Source: Multivorans sp965232105 (GTDB lineage: Bacteria > Acidobacteriota > Thermoanaerobaculia > Multivoradales > Multivoraceae). From it: a stretch of DNA of 64,000 bases. Each line of letters begins with the position of its first letter. Position 1 is the first letter of the stretch. The notes beneath the pieces were generated by a model. It searched no databases and was not told the DNA's origin. It saw nothing but the letters and a program-made list of their open reading frames with translations. Below are positions 53,132 through 62,362 of the stretch, piece by piece. The position numbers were made by a program, and so were the translations under genes. The stretch spans positions 4,030,001 to 4,094,000 of the forward strand of contig OZ246956.1 in NCBI GenBank assembly GCA_965232105.1, in the 5' to 3' direction.

Positions 53132-53220
53132 CAGATCTCCCTACCCCGCCACGGGAGGGCGCCCGCGCCCACATCATGATCGCAACAACCTCCGAACCCC
53201 GCCCCGACGCCAACCGGTGA
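53128..53220 (+). pseudogene. 30-codon frame resembling a second copy of the preceding gene's 3' end
   Basis: The frame starts ATG 53128 (TGATG with the upstream stop) and ends TGA 53218-53220, overlapping the GTG of the hydrolase (GTGA). Its end, RAHIMI...EPRPDANR, mirrors the upstream protein's GAHVMI..PPRPDTSGQ. It looks like a degenerate tail duplication that left a translatable remnant. A genuine small coupled gene is the alternative. Confidence 0.4.
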
Positions 53221-54122
53221 GCACCGCCTTCAGCGACAGTCCCTTCCGGGACATCGTCGGCCCGTCTTCCCAGTTCTACATCTCGCAGCGCCTCCGGCTC
53301 CACTACCTGAGCTGGGGCAACGAGGACAAGCCGCCCCTGGTGCTGATCCACGGCGGCCGGGACCACGCGCACAACTGGGACTGGGTGGCGAACGCGCTCC
53401 GCCGCGACTACCACATCGTGGCCCCCGACCTGCGCGGCCACGGCGACAGCGAGTGGGCGATCGGCGGCATGTACGCGATCACCGACTTCGTGCTCGACAT
53501 CGCGCAACTGCTCGAGGCGCTCGACCGCTTTCCGGTGCGGATCGTGGCGCACTCCCTGGGCGCGAACATCGCGCTCCACTACACCGGGTTCTACCCGGAC
53601 AACGTCCACAAGCTGGTGGCGATCGAAGGCATGGGGCCGCCTCCCCGCATCCTCAGTGACCGGGTCAACGCGGCGGTCGATGAGCGCATGCGAGGCTGGG
53701 TCGGCAGCATGCAGAGGCTCGCCGGGCGCCAACCGCGCCGGTACCCGTCACTCGACGCGGCGGCCGAGCGGATGCAGGAGGTGAACAGCTTCCTGAGCCC
53801 CGAGCAGGCCCGCCACCTCACCGTCAACGGGATGGCGCGCAACGAGGACGGTACCTACACATGGAAGTTCGACAACTACGTTCGCTCCTTCCCGCCCTAC
53901 CGCTACGACGAGGAGGAACTGCGCAGCATCTGGGGCCGGATCACCTGCCCCACGCTGCTCGTGCGCGGCACGGAGAGCTGGGCCAGCGACCCGGTCGAGG
54001 ACGGCCGCATCGACGCGTTCCAGAACGCGGAACTGCGCAACTTCGAGGGCGCCGGGCACTGGGTCCACCACGACCAGCTCGACGAGTTCGTCGCCGTGAC
54101 GCGGCATTTTCTGGCCGACTAG
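53217..54122 (+). CDS. alpha/beta hydrolase
   Basis: A 301-aa alpha/beta-fold hydrolase. The oxyanion segment is LVLIHGGRDHAHNW, the nucleophile elbow VAHSLGANIAL, the acid lies late near RGTESWASD, and the catalytic His is in GAGHWVHHDQL. No signal peptide. It hydrolyses an ester, lactone or similar bond; the substrate is unknown. The GTG start at 53217 overlaps the small upstream frame, suggesting coupling with the preceding exported protein gene. Confidence 0.85.
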   Translation: MSTAFSDSPFRDIVGPSSQFYISQRLRLHYLSWGNEDKPPLVLIHGGRDHAHNWDWVANALRRDYHIVAPDLRGHGDSEWAIGGMYAITDFVLDIAQLLEALDRFPVRIVAHSLGANIALHYTGFYPDNVHKLVAIEGMGPPPRILSDRVNAAVDERMRGWVGSMQRLAGRQPRRYPSLDAAAERMQEVNSFLSPEQARHLTVNGMARNEDGTYTWKFDNYVRSFPPYRYDEEELRSIWGRITCPTLLVRGTESWASDPVEDGRIDAFQNAELRNFEGAGHWVHHDQLDEFVAVTRHFLAD

Positions 54123-54197
54123 CCACCTTCCACGTTCGCCCGAAGCCCCGACCCGGCAGCCGACCGCGCCGAGTCCCCGCACGAGAGGAATGAGACG

Positions 54198-55457
54198 ATG
54201 ACCGAAACGACCACGGCAGACGGCGCCGGCCCCGCTCGGCGGCCACCCTCTCCAGTCAAGTCCGGCGAGCGCATCGCCGCGCTCGACGTCCTGCGCGGCT
54301 TCGCGGTGCTCGGCATCCTCGTGATGAACGTGCAGAGCTACTCGATGGTCGAGGCGGCCTACCTGAACCCGGCCGCCAACGACTGGATCGACGGCGCCGG
54401 CTACTGGGCATGGCTCGCCGCGCACCTGTTCTTCGACATGAAGTTCATCTCGATCTTCTCGGCCCTGTTCGGCGCGGGCATGGCACTGATGGCGGAGCGG
54501 GCCGCCGCCCGCGGCGCCTCGGCGACCGGCGTTCACTACCGCCGGCAGTTCTGGCTGCTGCTGATCGGCCTCGCCCACGCCCACCTCATCTGGTACGGCG
54601 ACATTCTGGTCCCCTACGCCCTGTGCGGCTTCCTCCTCTACAGCCTTCGCAACCTGAGCCCGAAGAAGCTGCTGATCAGCGGCTTCGCGATGACCGCGAT
54701 ACCGGCGGCGTTCTTCCTGCTGACCGGCATGTCGATACCGGCCATGCCGGCCGAGGCCCAGGCCCTGTTGGCCGCCGACTGGGCGCCGTCGGCGGCCGCG
54801 ATCGAGGCCGAGATCGCCACTTACCGGGGAAGCTGGCTCACCCAGCTTCCCCACCGGAGCGCCACGGCCCTGGGCGCGGAGACCTTCGTCTTCCTCGTGC
54901 TGTTCTTCTGGCGCAGCGGGGGCCTGATGCTGGTGGGCATGGGCCTCTACAAGCTCGGCGTGTTCTCCGCCCGCCGCTCGCCCGCGTTCTACCGCCGGCT
55001 TCTGGCCGGCGGCTTCGGCGCCGGACTGCCGATCGTCATCCTCGGCGCGCTGTTCAACACGCGGCACGGCTTCGCCTTCGAGTACTCCATGTTCCAGGGG
55101 ATGGTCTTCAACCTCGTCGGGGCGACGGTCGTGTTCCTCGGCTACGTCGCGCTCGTCATGCTGGCCGTTCTTCACGGCTGGCTGCCCGGTCTTCAGCGCC
55201 GCCTCCAGGCTGCCGGGCGCATGGCGCTGTCGAACTACATCAGCCAGAGCGTCATCTGCACGCTCGTCTTCTACGGCCACGGCCTCGGACAGTTCGAGCA
55301 GATAGGCCGCCTGGGCCAGTTCGGCATCGTCGCTGCAACCTGGAGTCTGCAGCTCGCCTGGTCCCCGTGGTGGCTCGCCCGCTTCCGCTTCGGTCCGCTC
55401 GAGTGGCTGTGGCGGTCGCTCACCTACATGAAACTGCAACCGATGGCGTTGCGCTGA
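54198..55457 (+). CDS. DUF418 domain-containing membrane protein
   Basis: A 419-aa inner-membrane protein with about ten helices. The N-terminal RIAALDVLRGFAVLGILVMN is the family's hallmark, and the C-terminal DUF418 part has RRLQAAGRMALSNYISQSV, FGPLEWLWRSLTY. Related to acyltransferase-like YeiB proteins; function unknown. GAGG precedes the ATG. Confidence 0.9.
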   Translation: MTETTTADGAGPARRPPSPVKSGERIAALDVLRGFAVLGILVMNVQSYSMVEAAYLNPAANDWIDGAGYWAWLAAHLFFDMKFISIFSALFGAGMALMAERAAARGASATGVHYRRQFWLLLIGLAHAHLIWYGDILVPYALCGFLLYSLRNLSPKKLLISGFAMTAIPAAFFLLTGMSIPAMPAEAQALLAADWAPSAAAIEAEIATYRGSWLTQLPHRSATALGAETFVFLVLFFWRSGGLMLVGMGLYKLGVFSARRSPAFYRRLLAGGFGAGLPIVILGALFNTRHGFAFEYSMFQGMVFNLVGATVVFLGYVALVMLAVLHGWLPGLQRRLQAAGRMALSNYISQSVICTLVFYGHGLGQFEQIGRLGQFGIVAATWSLQLAWSPWWLARFRFGPLEWLWRSLTYMKLQPMALR

Positions 55458-55507
55458 CAAGCCGTGACGGTGTAGCCACCGCGGCGCCCACCCAACCACC
55501 CGTCGCC

Positions 55508-55532
55508 GGATGCGGGCAAGATGCCCGCATTC
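55508..55532. repeat. 11-bp palindrome with AGA loop
   Basis: GGATGCGGGCA (55508-55518) pairs with TGCCCGCATTCC-type sequence at 55522-55532 with one G.T wobble, loop AGA. It lies in the 132-bp gap after the DUF418 gene and 58 bp before the DUF1330 gene. No T-run follows. It has the look of a dispersed intergenic palindrome. Confidence 0.75.
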
Positions 55533-55589
55533 CCGAGCGACGAAGCCTCGACCCAGGCGCCGAAAGCGCCAAGCCGAAAGGAGCTCCCC

Positions 55590-56093
55590 ATGAACCGCAA
55601 GCTCTCCGTCGCAACGTCCATCGCCTCCTTCACCGCGGTCATGCTGGTCGCGGGAGGCGCGATGGCCCAGATCGCCCCCGAACCCGAACAGATCGAGGAA
55701 CTCCAGAAGGGACCGGCCGAGGGTCCGGTCGTCATGGTCAACCTGCTCCGGTTCAAGGACAAGGCCGACGCTCCCGACGAAGGTCTTTCCGGCGAGGAGG
55801 CCTACGGAAGGTACGGCGCCCGGATGGTTCAGTGGATCACCTCCCAGGGCGCCCGCGTGATCTGGTCGGGCCGGGTCGACTCGATGGTGATCGGAGACAC
55901 GGAGGAACGCTTCCACTCGATCGCCCTGGTCGAGTACCCCTCGCGCGCGGAGTTTCTGCGCATCGCGGGCGATCCGCGCGTCGCCGAGTACTCCGTCCAT
56001 CGCACGGCCGGCCTCGAAATGCAGTGGCTGATCGCGACCACGACACGGGCCGAACCGACCAGGAGTACGGCCGCCGAAACCTCGAACGACTGA
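55590..56093 (+). CDS. exported DUF1330-like protein
   Basis: A 167-aa protein with a signal peptide ending GGAMAQ. The mature part has the DUF1330/dimeric alpha-beta barrel features PVVMVNLLRFKDKA, GEEAYGRYGARMV and LVEYPSRAEFLRIAGDPRV. Such domains are small ferredoxin-like barrels of unknown function, rarely exported. The ATG at 55590 has AAAGGAG six bases upstream. It precedes the quinohemoprotein module. Confidence 0.82.
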   Translation: MNRKLSVATSIASFTAVMLVAGGAMAQIAPEPEQIEELQKGPAEGPVVMVNLLRFKDKADAPDEGLSGEEAYGRYGARMVQWITSQGARVIWSGRVDSMVIGDTEERFHSIALVEYPSRAEFLRIAGDPRVAEYSVHRTAGLEMQWLIATTTRAEPTRSTAAETSND

Positions 56094-56167
56094 GTTACAC
56101 TCCCGGCTCGCGAGCCCGCGAACCACCTCAACAACGCTGTTCCCTTTTGAGGGAAGGAGATCCGCAA

Positions 56168-56701
56168 ATGCGCTTGAGCAAACTGGCGCCGATCCTGGCC
56201 GCGGCAGTGTTTCTCGCCGCCTTCACGACGATCGCCGCGGCACCCGTCGCCGCCTCCGAGACCGAGGAACCGGTCGGCAACCTGGCCGAATTGATGCGCG
56301 CCATCCTGTTCCCGAACTCGAACTTCCTGTTCGACGTCCAGACGACGGATCCGGGCGCCCCGCCCGAAGCCGGCAACGAGGACGATCGCTCCGCCTCGTC
56401 CCTGTTCTCCGGCATCTACACCGGCTGGAAGGTGCCGCAACAGGCGGCCCTGGCGCTGGCCGAGGTCGAGCCGCTGATCATGAACGCCGAGCGCAAGTGC
56501 GAGAACGGCAAGGACGCTCCGGTCGCCAACGAGGACTACCAGAAGTGGGCGAAGCAGTTGACCGAGGTCGCGAAGCAGATCTACGCCGCGGCGCACGAGG
56601 AAGATCAGGAGAAGGTAAGCGATCTGACGAATCAACTGGCCGGCGCCTGCGAGGACTGCCACGCGGTCTACCGGAAGTACCAGGACCGCTGCCGCAGGTA
56701 G
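56168..56701 (+). CDS. exported monoheme cytochrome c, C-terminal heme site
   Basis: A 177-aa exported protein (signal peptide to about residue 30). The single heme site CEDCHAVYRKY is close to the C-terminus, as in class II (cytochrome c'/c-555-like) four-helix cytochromes; the preceding helices fit that fold. It probably serves as electron carrier for the quinoproteins encoded downstream. AAGGAG precedes the ATG by eight bases. Confidence 0.82.
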   Translation: MRLSKLAPILAAAVFLAAFTTIAAAPVAASETEEPVGNLAELMRAILFPNSNFLFDVQTTDPGAPPEAGNEDDRSASSLFSGIYTGWKVPQQAALALAEVEPLIMNAERKCENGKDAPVANEDYQKWAKQLTEVAKQIYAAAHEEDQEKVSDLTNQLAGACEDCHAVYRKYQDRCRR

Positions 56702-56741
56702 GACCGGACCGGCTCCGGCCGGCTGAGTCGACTTCCTGACC

Positions 56742-57266
56742 ATGCGTAGCGCCTTCGAGTGGGTTGACGCCCTTCCCAGCAGCATCGCGCTGCGGGAATC
56801 GCTGAACGCCTACCCCACCCTGCTGACGACCCACGTCGTCAGCATGTGCCTGTTCGCCGGCCTGATCGCCTTCTGGGACATGCGGCTGGTCGGGTTGACG
56901 CTCAAGAAGGTGCCGGTGTCCAACATCCCGACCCGGCTCTTCCCGTGGGCTCTGACCGGCTACGGAATCAACCTGATCACCGGCGGACTGCTGCTCTACA
57001 GCCAGCCGATGCGCTACTACGACAACTTCTACTTCTGGGCCAAGATGGCGCTGATGGTGGTCGCCGGCATCAACATGCTCTGGTTCCACTACGCGACCTA
57101 CAAGTCGGTCCAGGCGTGGGACCAGGGACGCGAGATCCCGATGAGCGCCCGGCTCGCCGGCGTCGTTTCGCTGGTGCTGTGGGCAGGTGTCGTGGTCACC
57201 GGCCGCATGATGGCCTACGCCGGCCTGATGCCCGAGTGGTGGAACAACCTGAACATCGGCGCCTGA
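56742..57266 (+). CDS. four-helix membrane protein (DUF6644-like)
   Basis: A 174-aa inner-membrane protein with four to five helices. Features are TTHVVSMCLFAGLIAFWDMRL, GGLLLYSQPMRYYDN and a run of conserved His (H31 on the first helix, FHYATYK). The intramembrane His residues could bind heme b, as in CopD/DUF2214-like proteins, but that is inferred. The next gene is a paralogue. The family name is tentative. Confidence 0.65.
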   Translation: MRSAFEWVDALPSSIALRESLNAYPTLLTTHVVSMCLFAGLIAFWDMRLVGLTLKKVPVSNIPTRLFPWALTGYGINLITGGLLLYSQPMRYYDNFYFWAKMALMVVAGINMLWFHYATYKSVQAWDQGREIPMSARLAGVVSLVLWAGVVVTGRMMAYAGLMPEWWNNLNIGA

Positions 57267-57288
57267 GCCGACCGCGGAGGATGGATCA

Positions 57289-57762
57289 GTGACGCAGTCC
57301 TTTTTCGAGTGGATGCAGGGTCTGTCCTTCAGTGCCTGGATGCTGGAAGAGACCTGGGCGTCGCCGATCATCCAGTGCATGCACCTGGTCGCTCTGGTGG
57401 CATTCGCCGGCGCCGTCCTGGTGGTCGACATGCGGCTGCTCGGCCGCGGCCTGATCAAGACGCCGACCGCCCGGCTCGCGCGCGAGCTGGACCGCTGGAT
57501 GATCTGGAGCTTCGTCGCCCTGTTCGTCACCGGCGCGCCCCAGGTGCTGTCCACCGCGCTCAAGCAGTACTACAGCCCGTTCTTCTGGTGGAAGATGCAG
57601 ATCATCGTCATCGGGCTGCTCTTCACCTTCACCATCCGCCGCCGCGTCGCGTTCGCGGAGGAAGGAACGCTGGGGCACTGGCCCAAGGTGGTCGGCGTGC
57701 TGTCGATCGGCATCTGGACCAGCGTCTCGGTCTGGGCGCGGCTGATCGGCCTCCTGTCCTGA
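57289..57762 (+). CDS. four-helix membrane protein, paralogue of the preceding gene
   Basis: A 157-aa membrane protein sharing layout with its neighbour: an N-terminal FFEWMQGLSFSAWM amphipathic part, then IQCMHLVALVAFAGAVLVVDMRLLG, FVTGAPQVLSTALKQYYSPFFWWK and a C-terminal helix. It keeps the His-then-DMRL pattern of the upstream paralogue. The pair may form a membrane unit passing electrons between quinone and the cytochrome/quinoproteins (inference). The GTG start follows GGAGGATGG. Its stop overlaps the next gene as CTGA. Confidence 0.68.
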   Translation: MTQSFFEWMQGLSFSAWMLEETWASPIIQCMHLVALVAFAGAVLVVDMRLLGRGLIKTPTARLARELDRWMIWSFVALFVTGAPQVLSTALKQYYSPFFWWKMQIIVIGLLFTFTIRRRVAFAEEGTLGHWPKVVGVLSIGIWTSVSVWARLIGLLS

Positions 57763-59729
57763 CCAGGCATTTCACTTCACGCCTCGCCGCGGCCGGTCTT
57801 GCGCTCGCCGCGGCGCTCGCGAGCCCGCCGCTCGCGGCCCAGACGGGCGCCTCCGGCGACTGGCCGGTCTTCGGCGGCGATCCCGGCAACAGCAAGTACT
57901 CGACGCTCGACCAGATCGACCGCGACAACTTCCAGGACGTCGAGATCGTCTGGCGCTGGCGCTCGGTCGCCGCCGACACGGAGGTCCCGAGCACCGTGCG
58001 GCGCGGTCAGTTCAAGGCGATCCCGATCGAGATCAACGGCCGGATCTTCGTCTCCACTTCCCTCAGCCAGGTCGCCGCGATCGACGCCGGGAGCGGAGAG
58101 ACGATCTGGACCTGGGACCCGGAGAGCTGGCGAGCCGGCCGACCCGCGAACCTGGGCTTCCATCACCGGGGCGTCGCCTGGTGGACGGACGGCGAGCAGG
58201 AACGGGTGCTCATTCCCACCCATGATCGCCGGCTCGTGTCGCTCGACGCCGCGACCGGCGAACCGGACCCCGACTTCGGAGACGGCGGCGCGGTCGAGAT
58301 GACGCCCCACCTCGGGCGCGAGGTGATGGAGCGTCTGACGACTCACAGTTCGCCGCCCGCGATCTGCGGCAACACGGTGATCGTCGGCTCGATCGTCGCC
58401 GACTTCGCCACCCACAAGGAGGCCCCGCCCGGCTTCGTCCGCGCCTACGACATTCCGACCGGCGATCTCGCCTGGGTCTTCCACACGATCCCCCAGGAGG
58501 ACGAACTCGGCGTCGAGACCTGGGAGGAGGAGTCCTGGCGCTACAGCGGCAACACGAACGTCTGGTCGATGATCGCGGTCGACGAGGAAGCGGGAACCGC
58601 CTACCTTCCCATCGGCACACCGACGAACGACCTCTACGGCGGCCACCGTCTCGGCGACAACCTGTACGCCGAGAGCATCGTCGCCGTCGATTGCGAGACA
58701 GGCGAACGCCAGTGGCACTACCAGTTCGTCCACCACGGCCTGTGGGACTACGACCCGCCGACCGCGCCGAATCTGTTCGAGGCGACAGTGGACGGAAAGC
58801 CGGTACGCGGAGTCGTCCAGGTCACGAAGCAGGCCTTCGCCTTCGTCTTCGACCGGACGACCGGCAGGCCGGTGTGGGAGATCGAAGAGCGCGAAGTGCC
58901 GCCCAGCGAAGTGCCGGGCGAGCGCGCGGCGCCGACCCAACCCTTCCCCACCCGGCCCGCTCCGTTCGACCGCCAGGGCGTCACCGAGGACGACCTGATC
59001 GACTGGACGCCCGAACTCCGCGCCGAGGCGCTCGAGATCGCAGCCGACTACGACCTCGTGCCCCTGTACACGCCGCCGCGGATCGAGGGGGCCGGCAAAC
59101 CGACGGTCCAGTTGCCGGCCGACGGCGGCGGCGCGAACTGGACGGGCGCCGCCGTCGACCCGGCGAGCGGCGTGCTCTACGTCTTCTCCCACACCCGAGC
59201 GGCCAGCGTCTCCCTGATCAAGCCAGACCCCAACCGATCCGATCTGAACTTCGTTCCCGACCGCTGGTACGCGACGGTCGAAGGACCCCGGGGGCTGCCC
59301 CTGGTGAAGCCGCCATACGGGCGGATCACGGCAATCGACCTGAACAGCGGCGAGCACCTGTGGATGGTTCCGCATGGCGTAGGGCCAGTGAACCACCCCG
59401 CGATCGCTCACCTGGAACTCGGGCGGCTGGGCCATGCCAACCACACGGCGGCACCGCTGGTCACGCCCACGCTGCTCTTCGTCACAGCAGCGCGAGAACC
59501 CGACGTACCGCCCGAGATCAGCGTCTACGACAAGTCAAGCGGTGAGTACCTGGGCGGCATCGAGTTGCCGGAGACACCGAACTCGAACGTGATCAGTTAC
59601 GAACACGCCGGCCGGCAGTACCTCGCCGTCGCCACCGGCGGCGGCAGGTTCGGCGCCGGCGGCGGCGGCACGCCGCCTGAACTCGTCGTCCTGGCCCTGC
59701 CTGCCGCCGCGGAGGAACCGAACGCATGA
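57759..59729 (+). CDS. PQQ-binding quinoprotein dehydrogenase (GDH-like), apparent CTG start
   Basis: A 656-aa exported quinoprotein close to the membrane glucose dehydrogenase/PQQ-GDH-like group but without its N-terminal helices. Motifs include WPVFGGDPGNSKYSTLDQI, ICGNTVIVGS, GDNLYAESIVAVD and HHGLWDYDPPTAP. The signal peptide begins LTRHFTSRLAAAGLAL directly after the previous stop; no ATG, GTG or TTG is available, so CTG 57759 (overlap CTGA) is the likely start. The C-terminus is Gly-rich (GGGRFGAGGGG). Substrate unknown, probably a sugar or alcohol. Confidence 0.85.
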   Translation: MTRHFTSRLAAAGLALAAALASPPLAAQTGASGDWPVFGGDPGNSKYSTLDQIDRDNFQDVEIVWRWRSVAADTEVPSTVRRGQFKAIPIEINGRIFVSTSLSQVAAIDAGSGETIWTWDPESWRAGRPANLGFHHRGVAWWTDGEQERVLIPTHDRRLVSLDAATGEPDPDFGDGGAVEMTPHLGREVMERLTTHSSPPAICGNTVIVGSIVADFATHKEAPPGFVRAYDIPTGDLAWVFHTIPQEDELGVETWEEESWRYSGNTNVWSMIAVDEEAGTAYLPIGTPTNDLYGGHRLGDNLYAESIVAVDCETGERQWHYQFVHHGLWDYDPPTAPNLFEATVDGKPVRGVVQVTKQAFAFVFDRTTGRPVWEIEEREVPPSEVPGERAAPTQPFPTRPAPFDRQGVTEDDLIDWTPELRAEALEIAADYDLVPLYTPPRIEGAGKPTVQLPADGGGANWTGAAVDPASGVLYVFSHTRAASVSLIKPDPNRSDLNFVPDRWYATVEGPRGLPLVKPPYGRITAIDLNSGEHLWMVPHGVGPVNHPAIAHLELGRLGHANHTAAPLVTPTLLFVTAAREPDVPPEISVYDKSSGEYLGGIELPETPNSNVISYEHAGRQYLAVATGGGRFGAGGGGTPPELVVLALPAAAEEPNA

Positions 59730-61876
59730 GAGTCCACACACAGGTCGCCACGCTCACTGCACTCCTTCTCGCCACTGCCGCAGCCTCCCAACCGCCGCAA
59801 CGCCGGGCCGAAGCCGCCTACGGCATCGACGACGCCGCCCTCGTCGGCGCCGCCGGCCGCACCGCCGACTGGCTGACCTACGGCGGCACCTACAAGGAGC
59901 AGCGCTACAGCCCGCTCGACCAGATCAACGACGGCAACGTAGGTGAACTCGGCATCGCCTGGGTCCAGGAGACGAACACGAAGCGGGGCCTCGAGGCCAC
60001 GCCGCTGATCGTCGACGGCGTGATGTACGCGACCGGCGCCTGGAACGTGATCTACGCAATGGACGCGGTGACCGGCGAACCGCTGTGGACGTACGACCCG
60101 GAGGTGCCGCGCGCCATCGCGATGAAGACCTGCTGCGATGCCGTGAACCGCGGCGCCGCCCTGTACCGCGGCAAGGTGATCTCGGCCACTCTCGACGGAC
60201 GCCTGATCGCCATCGACGCGGAGACAGGCGAACTCGCCTGGTCGACGATGACGGTGCCCGAGGACTCGATGTACACGATCACCGGCGCCCCCCGGATCGC
60301 GAAGGGCAAGGTGATCATCGGCAACAGCGGCGCCGAGTACGGCGTACGCGGCTACGTCGACGCCTACGACGCGGAGACGGGCGAGCGCGCCTGGCGCTTC
60401 TACACGGTGCCGGGCAATCCGGCGGACGGCTTCGAGAACGAGGCGATGCGGATGGCCGCCGAGACCTGGACCGGCGAGTGGTGGACCGGCGGTGGCGGCG
60501 GCACCGTGTGGGACTCCATCGTCTACGACCCGGAACTCGACCTGCTCTACATCGGCGTCGGCAACGGCGCGCCCTGGGACCGCAACCTCCGCAGCCCCGG
60601 CGGAGGCGACAACCTGTTCCTGTCGTCGATCGTGGCGCTCAGGCCCGACACCGGCGAGTACGTCTGGCACTACCAGACGACTCCCGGCGACACCTGGGAC
60701 TACACCGCCACCCAGCCGATCATGCTCGCCGAGCTGCCGATCGGCGGCCGCGTCCGCCAGGTCCTCATGCAGGCGCCGAAGAACGGCTTCTTCTACGTCC
60801 TGGACCGCCGCACCGGCGAGCTCATCTCGGCCGAGGAGTTCGTCACCGTGACCTGGGCCAGCCACGTCGATCTCGCGTCTGGACGGCCCGTCGAGCTCGC
60901 CGGAGCGCGCTACGCCGACCAGGCCGTCGCCGTCTCGCCCGGCCCGCTCGGCGGGCACAACTGGCACCCGATGGCGTTCAGTCCGGACACCGGGCTCGTC
61001 TACATCCCCGCGATGGAGATGTCGAACTTCTACGTGCCGGACCCGAACTTCGAGTACACGCCGGGCCAGTGGAACCTCGGTGTGCGCGCCGCCGCTCCCG
61101 AGGACATTCCCCAGGCCGTCGTCGACGCGACCGGCCTGTCCGGTCAGATGCTGGCTGAGGACGCCCCGCCGGCCCTGCTGTCCGGCCACCTCCTGGCCTG
61201 GGATCCCGTCGAGCAACGCGAGGTCTGGCGCGCGCAATACACGATGCCGTGGTCCGGCGGCACGCTCGCCACGGCCGGCAACCTCGTCTTCCAGGGCACG
61301 CCCTTCGGACAACTGACCGCCTACCGCGCCGACGACGGCGAGAAGCTCTGGGAGAGCTACACCGGCAGCGGCGTGATCGCGCCGCCGATCACCTTCGAGT
61401 CCGGCGGCACCCAGTACATCGCCGTGATGTCCGGTTGGGGCGGCGCCTTCGGCATCGTCGGCAGCCGTTCGGCTAGGCAGGCCGTCGAGTCGGAGGGCCG
61501 GATCGTCGTCTACGCCCTCGGCGCCACCGGCCGGGCGATCGAGCGGCAGGAACGCCGCGAAATCCGGGTCTCCCGGGTCGACCACGGCGCTTCGGCCGCG
61601 GACATCGACGCCGGCCGCCGGCTCTTCAACCAGTACTGCCTCGTCTGCCACGGCTACGGCGCCGTCTCCGGCGGCGTCACCCCCGACCTGCGGCAGTCCT
61701 CCCAGCGCGTCTTCGACTCCTACGAAGCCGCCCTGCTCGAAGGCGCCCTCGTCGACCTCGGCATGCCCGATTTCTCCCCCGTCCTCGACCGCGACGACGT
61801 CACCCTCCTCAAGGCCTACGTGCTGCACCGCCGCAACATGCTCGCCGACGAGCAGGCCGTTGGCGAGGCGCCCTGA
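59726..61876 (+). CDS. quinohemoprotein alcohol dehydrogenase (PQQ plus cytochrome c)
   Basis: A 716-aa exported enzyme: signal peptide, eight-bladed PQQ propeller (residues about 40-590) and a C-terminal cytochrome c domain with CLVCHG. The vicinal disulfide TCCDAVNRG, metal Glu in GAEYGVRG, Asn in GVGNGAPW and catalytic Asp in GDTWDYTATQP are visible. The residue two after the catalytic Asp is Thr, so it is calcium-type, unlike the 45036-46673 enzyme. It oxidises alcohols and passes electrons via its heme. ATGA overlap with the preceding quinoprotein. Confidence 0.92.
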   Translation: MRVHTQVATLTALLLATAAASQPPQRRAEAAYGIDDAALVGAAGRTADWLTYGGTYKEQRYSPLDQINDGNVGELGIAWVQETNTKRGLEATPLIVDGVMYATGAWNVIYAMDAVTGEPLWTYDPEVPRAIAMKTCCDAVNRGAALYRGKVISATLDGRLIAIDAETGELAWSTMTVPEDSMYTITGAPRIAKGKVIIGNSGAEYGVRGYVDAYDAETGERAWRFYTVPGNPADGFENEAMRMAAETWTGEWWTGGGGGTVWDSIVYDPELDLLYIGVGNGAPWDRNLRSPGGGDNLFLSSIVALRPDTGEYVWHYQTTPGDTWDYTATQPIMLAELPIGGRVRQVLMQAPKNGFFYVLDRRTGELISAEEFVTVTWASHVDLASGRPVELAGARYADQAVAVSPGPLGGHNWHPMAFSPDTGLVYIPAMEMSNFYVPDPNFEYTPGQWNLGVRAAAPEDIPQAVVDATGLSGQMLAEDAPPALLSGHLLAWDPVEQREVWRAQYTMPWSGGTLATAGNLVFQGTPFGQLTAYRADDGEKLWESYTGSGVIAPPITFESGGTQYIAVMSGWGGAFGIVGSRSARQAVESEGRIVVYALGATGRAIERQERREIRVSRVDHGASAADIDAGRRLFNQYCLVCHGYGAVSGGVTPDLRQSSQRVFDSYEAALLEGALVDLGMPDFSPVLDRDDVTLLKAYVLHRRNMLADEQAVGEAP

Positions 61877-61878
61877 TC

Positions 61879-62310
61879 GTGGAGGCATGGCGGCGGTACC
61901 TGCTGTACATCCTGCTCTTCGGAGCAGTCGGTCTAGTGGCGGAGCTGTATCTGCTGAGCCACTACGAGGATCGGAAGCAGTGGATTCCGCTGGTGGTTTT
62001 GGGTGCGGGTACGGCTGCCGGTGTGTGGTTGGCGGTGCGGCCGTCCCGGGGGGCAGTACGCGTCTTTCGAGTTCTGTTCGCAGCCTGCGTGGCGGCGGGT
62101 CTGCTTGGCATCTACTTCCACTTCCAGTCCAACGTCGAGTTCGAGCGTGAGCTCCACCCGAACTCCAGCGGATTAGAGCTCGTCACGGAGAGTCTCGGTG
62201 GCGCGATGCCGACGCTGGCGCCAGGGGCGATGATCATGCTCGGCATGCTCGGTATACTCATCGCCCTCCAGCACCCGGCTGCCGGCGGCGACCCCGCCGT
62301 GGACGACTAA
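61879..62310 (+). CDS. four-helix membrane protein of unknown function
   Basis: A 143-aa membrane protein with four predicted helices; between the third and fourth is a loop with EFERELHPNSSG. GTG start 61879, two bases after the quinohemoprotein stop, so it belongs to that operon. Similar small proteins accompany oxidoreductases in other genomes but I know no function. The third position is less GC-rich at its 5' end than in neighbouring genes. Confidence 0.6.
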   Translation: MEAWRRYLLYILLFGAVGLVAELYLLSHYEDRKQWIPLVVLGAGTAAGVWLAVRPSRGAVRVFRVLFAACVAAGLLGIYFHFQSNVEFERELHPNSSGLELVTESLGGAMPTLAPGAMIMLGMLGILIALQHPAAGGDPAVDD

Positions 62311-62362
62311 CGCCGCGGACTCCGCCGGCCCAACATCTACCTACGCCACGAAGGACCCCGTG

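Noticed and set aside
53748..56126. 792-codon minus-strand frame
   Set aside because: Antisense to the hydrolase, DUF418 and DUF1330 genes, all of which have clear family motifs.
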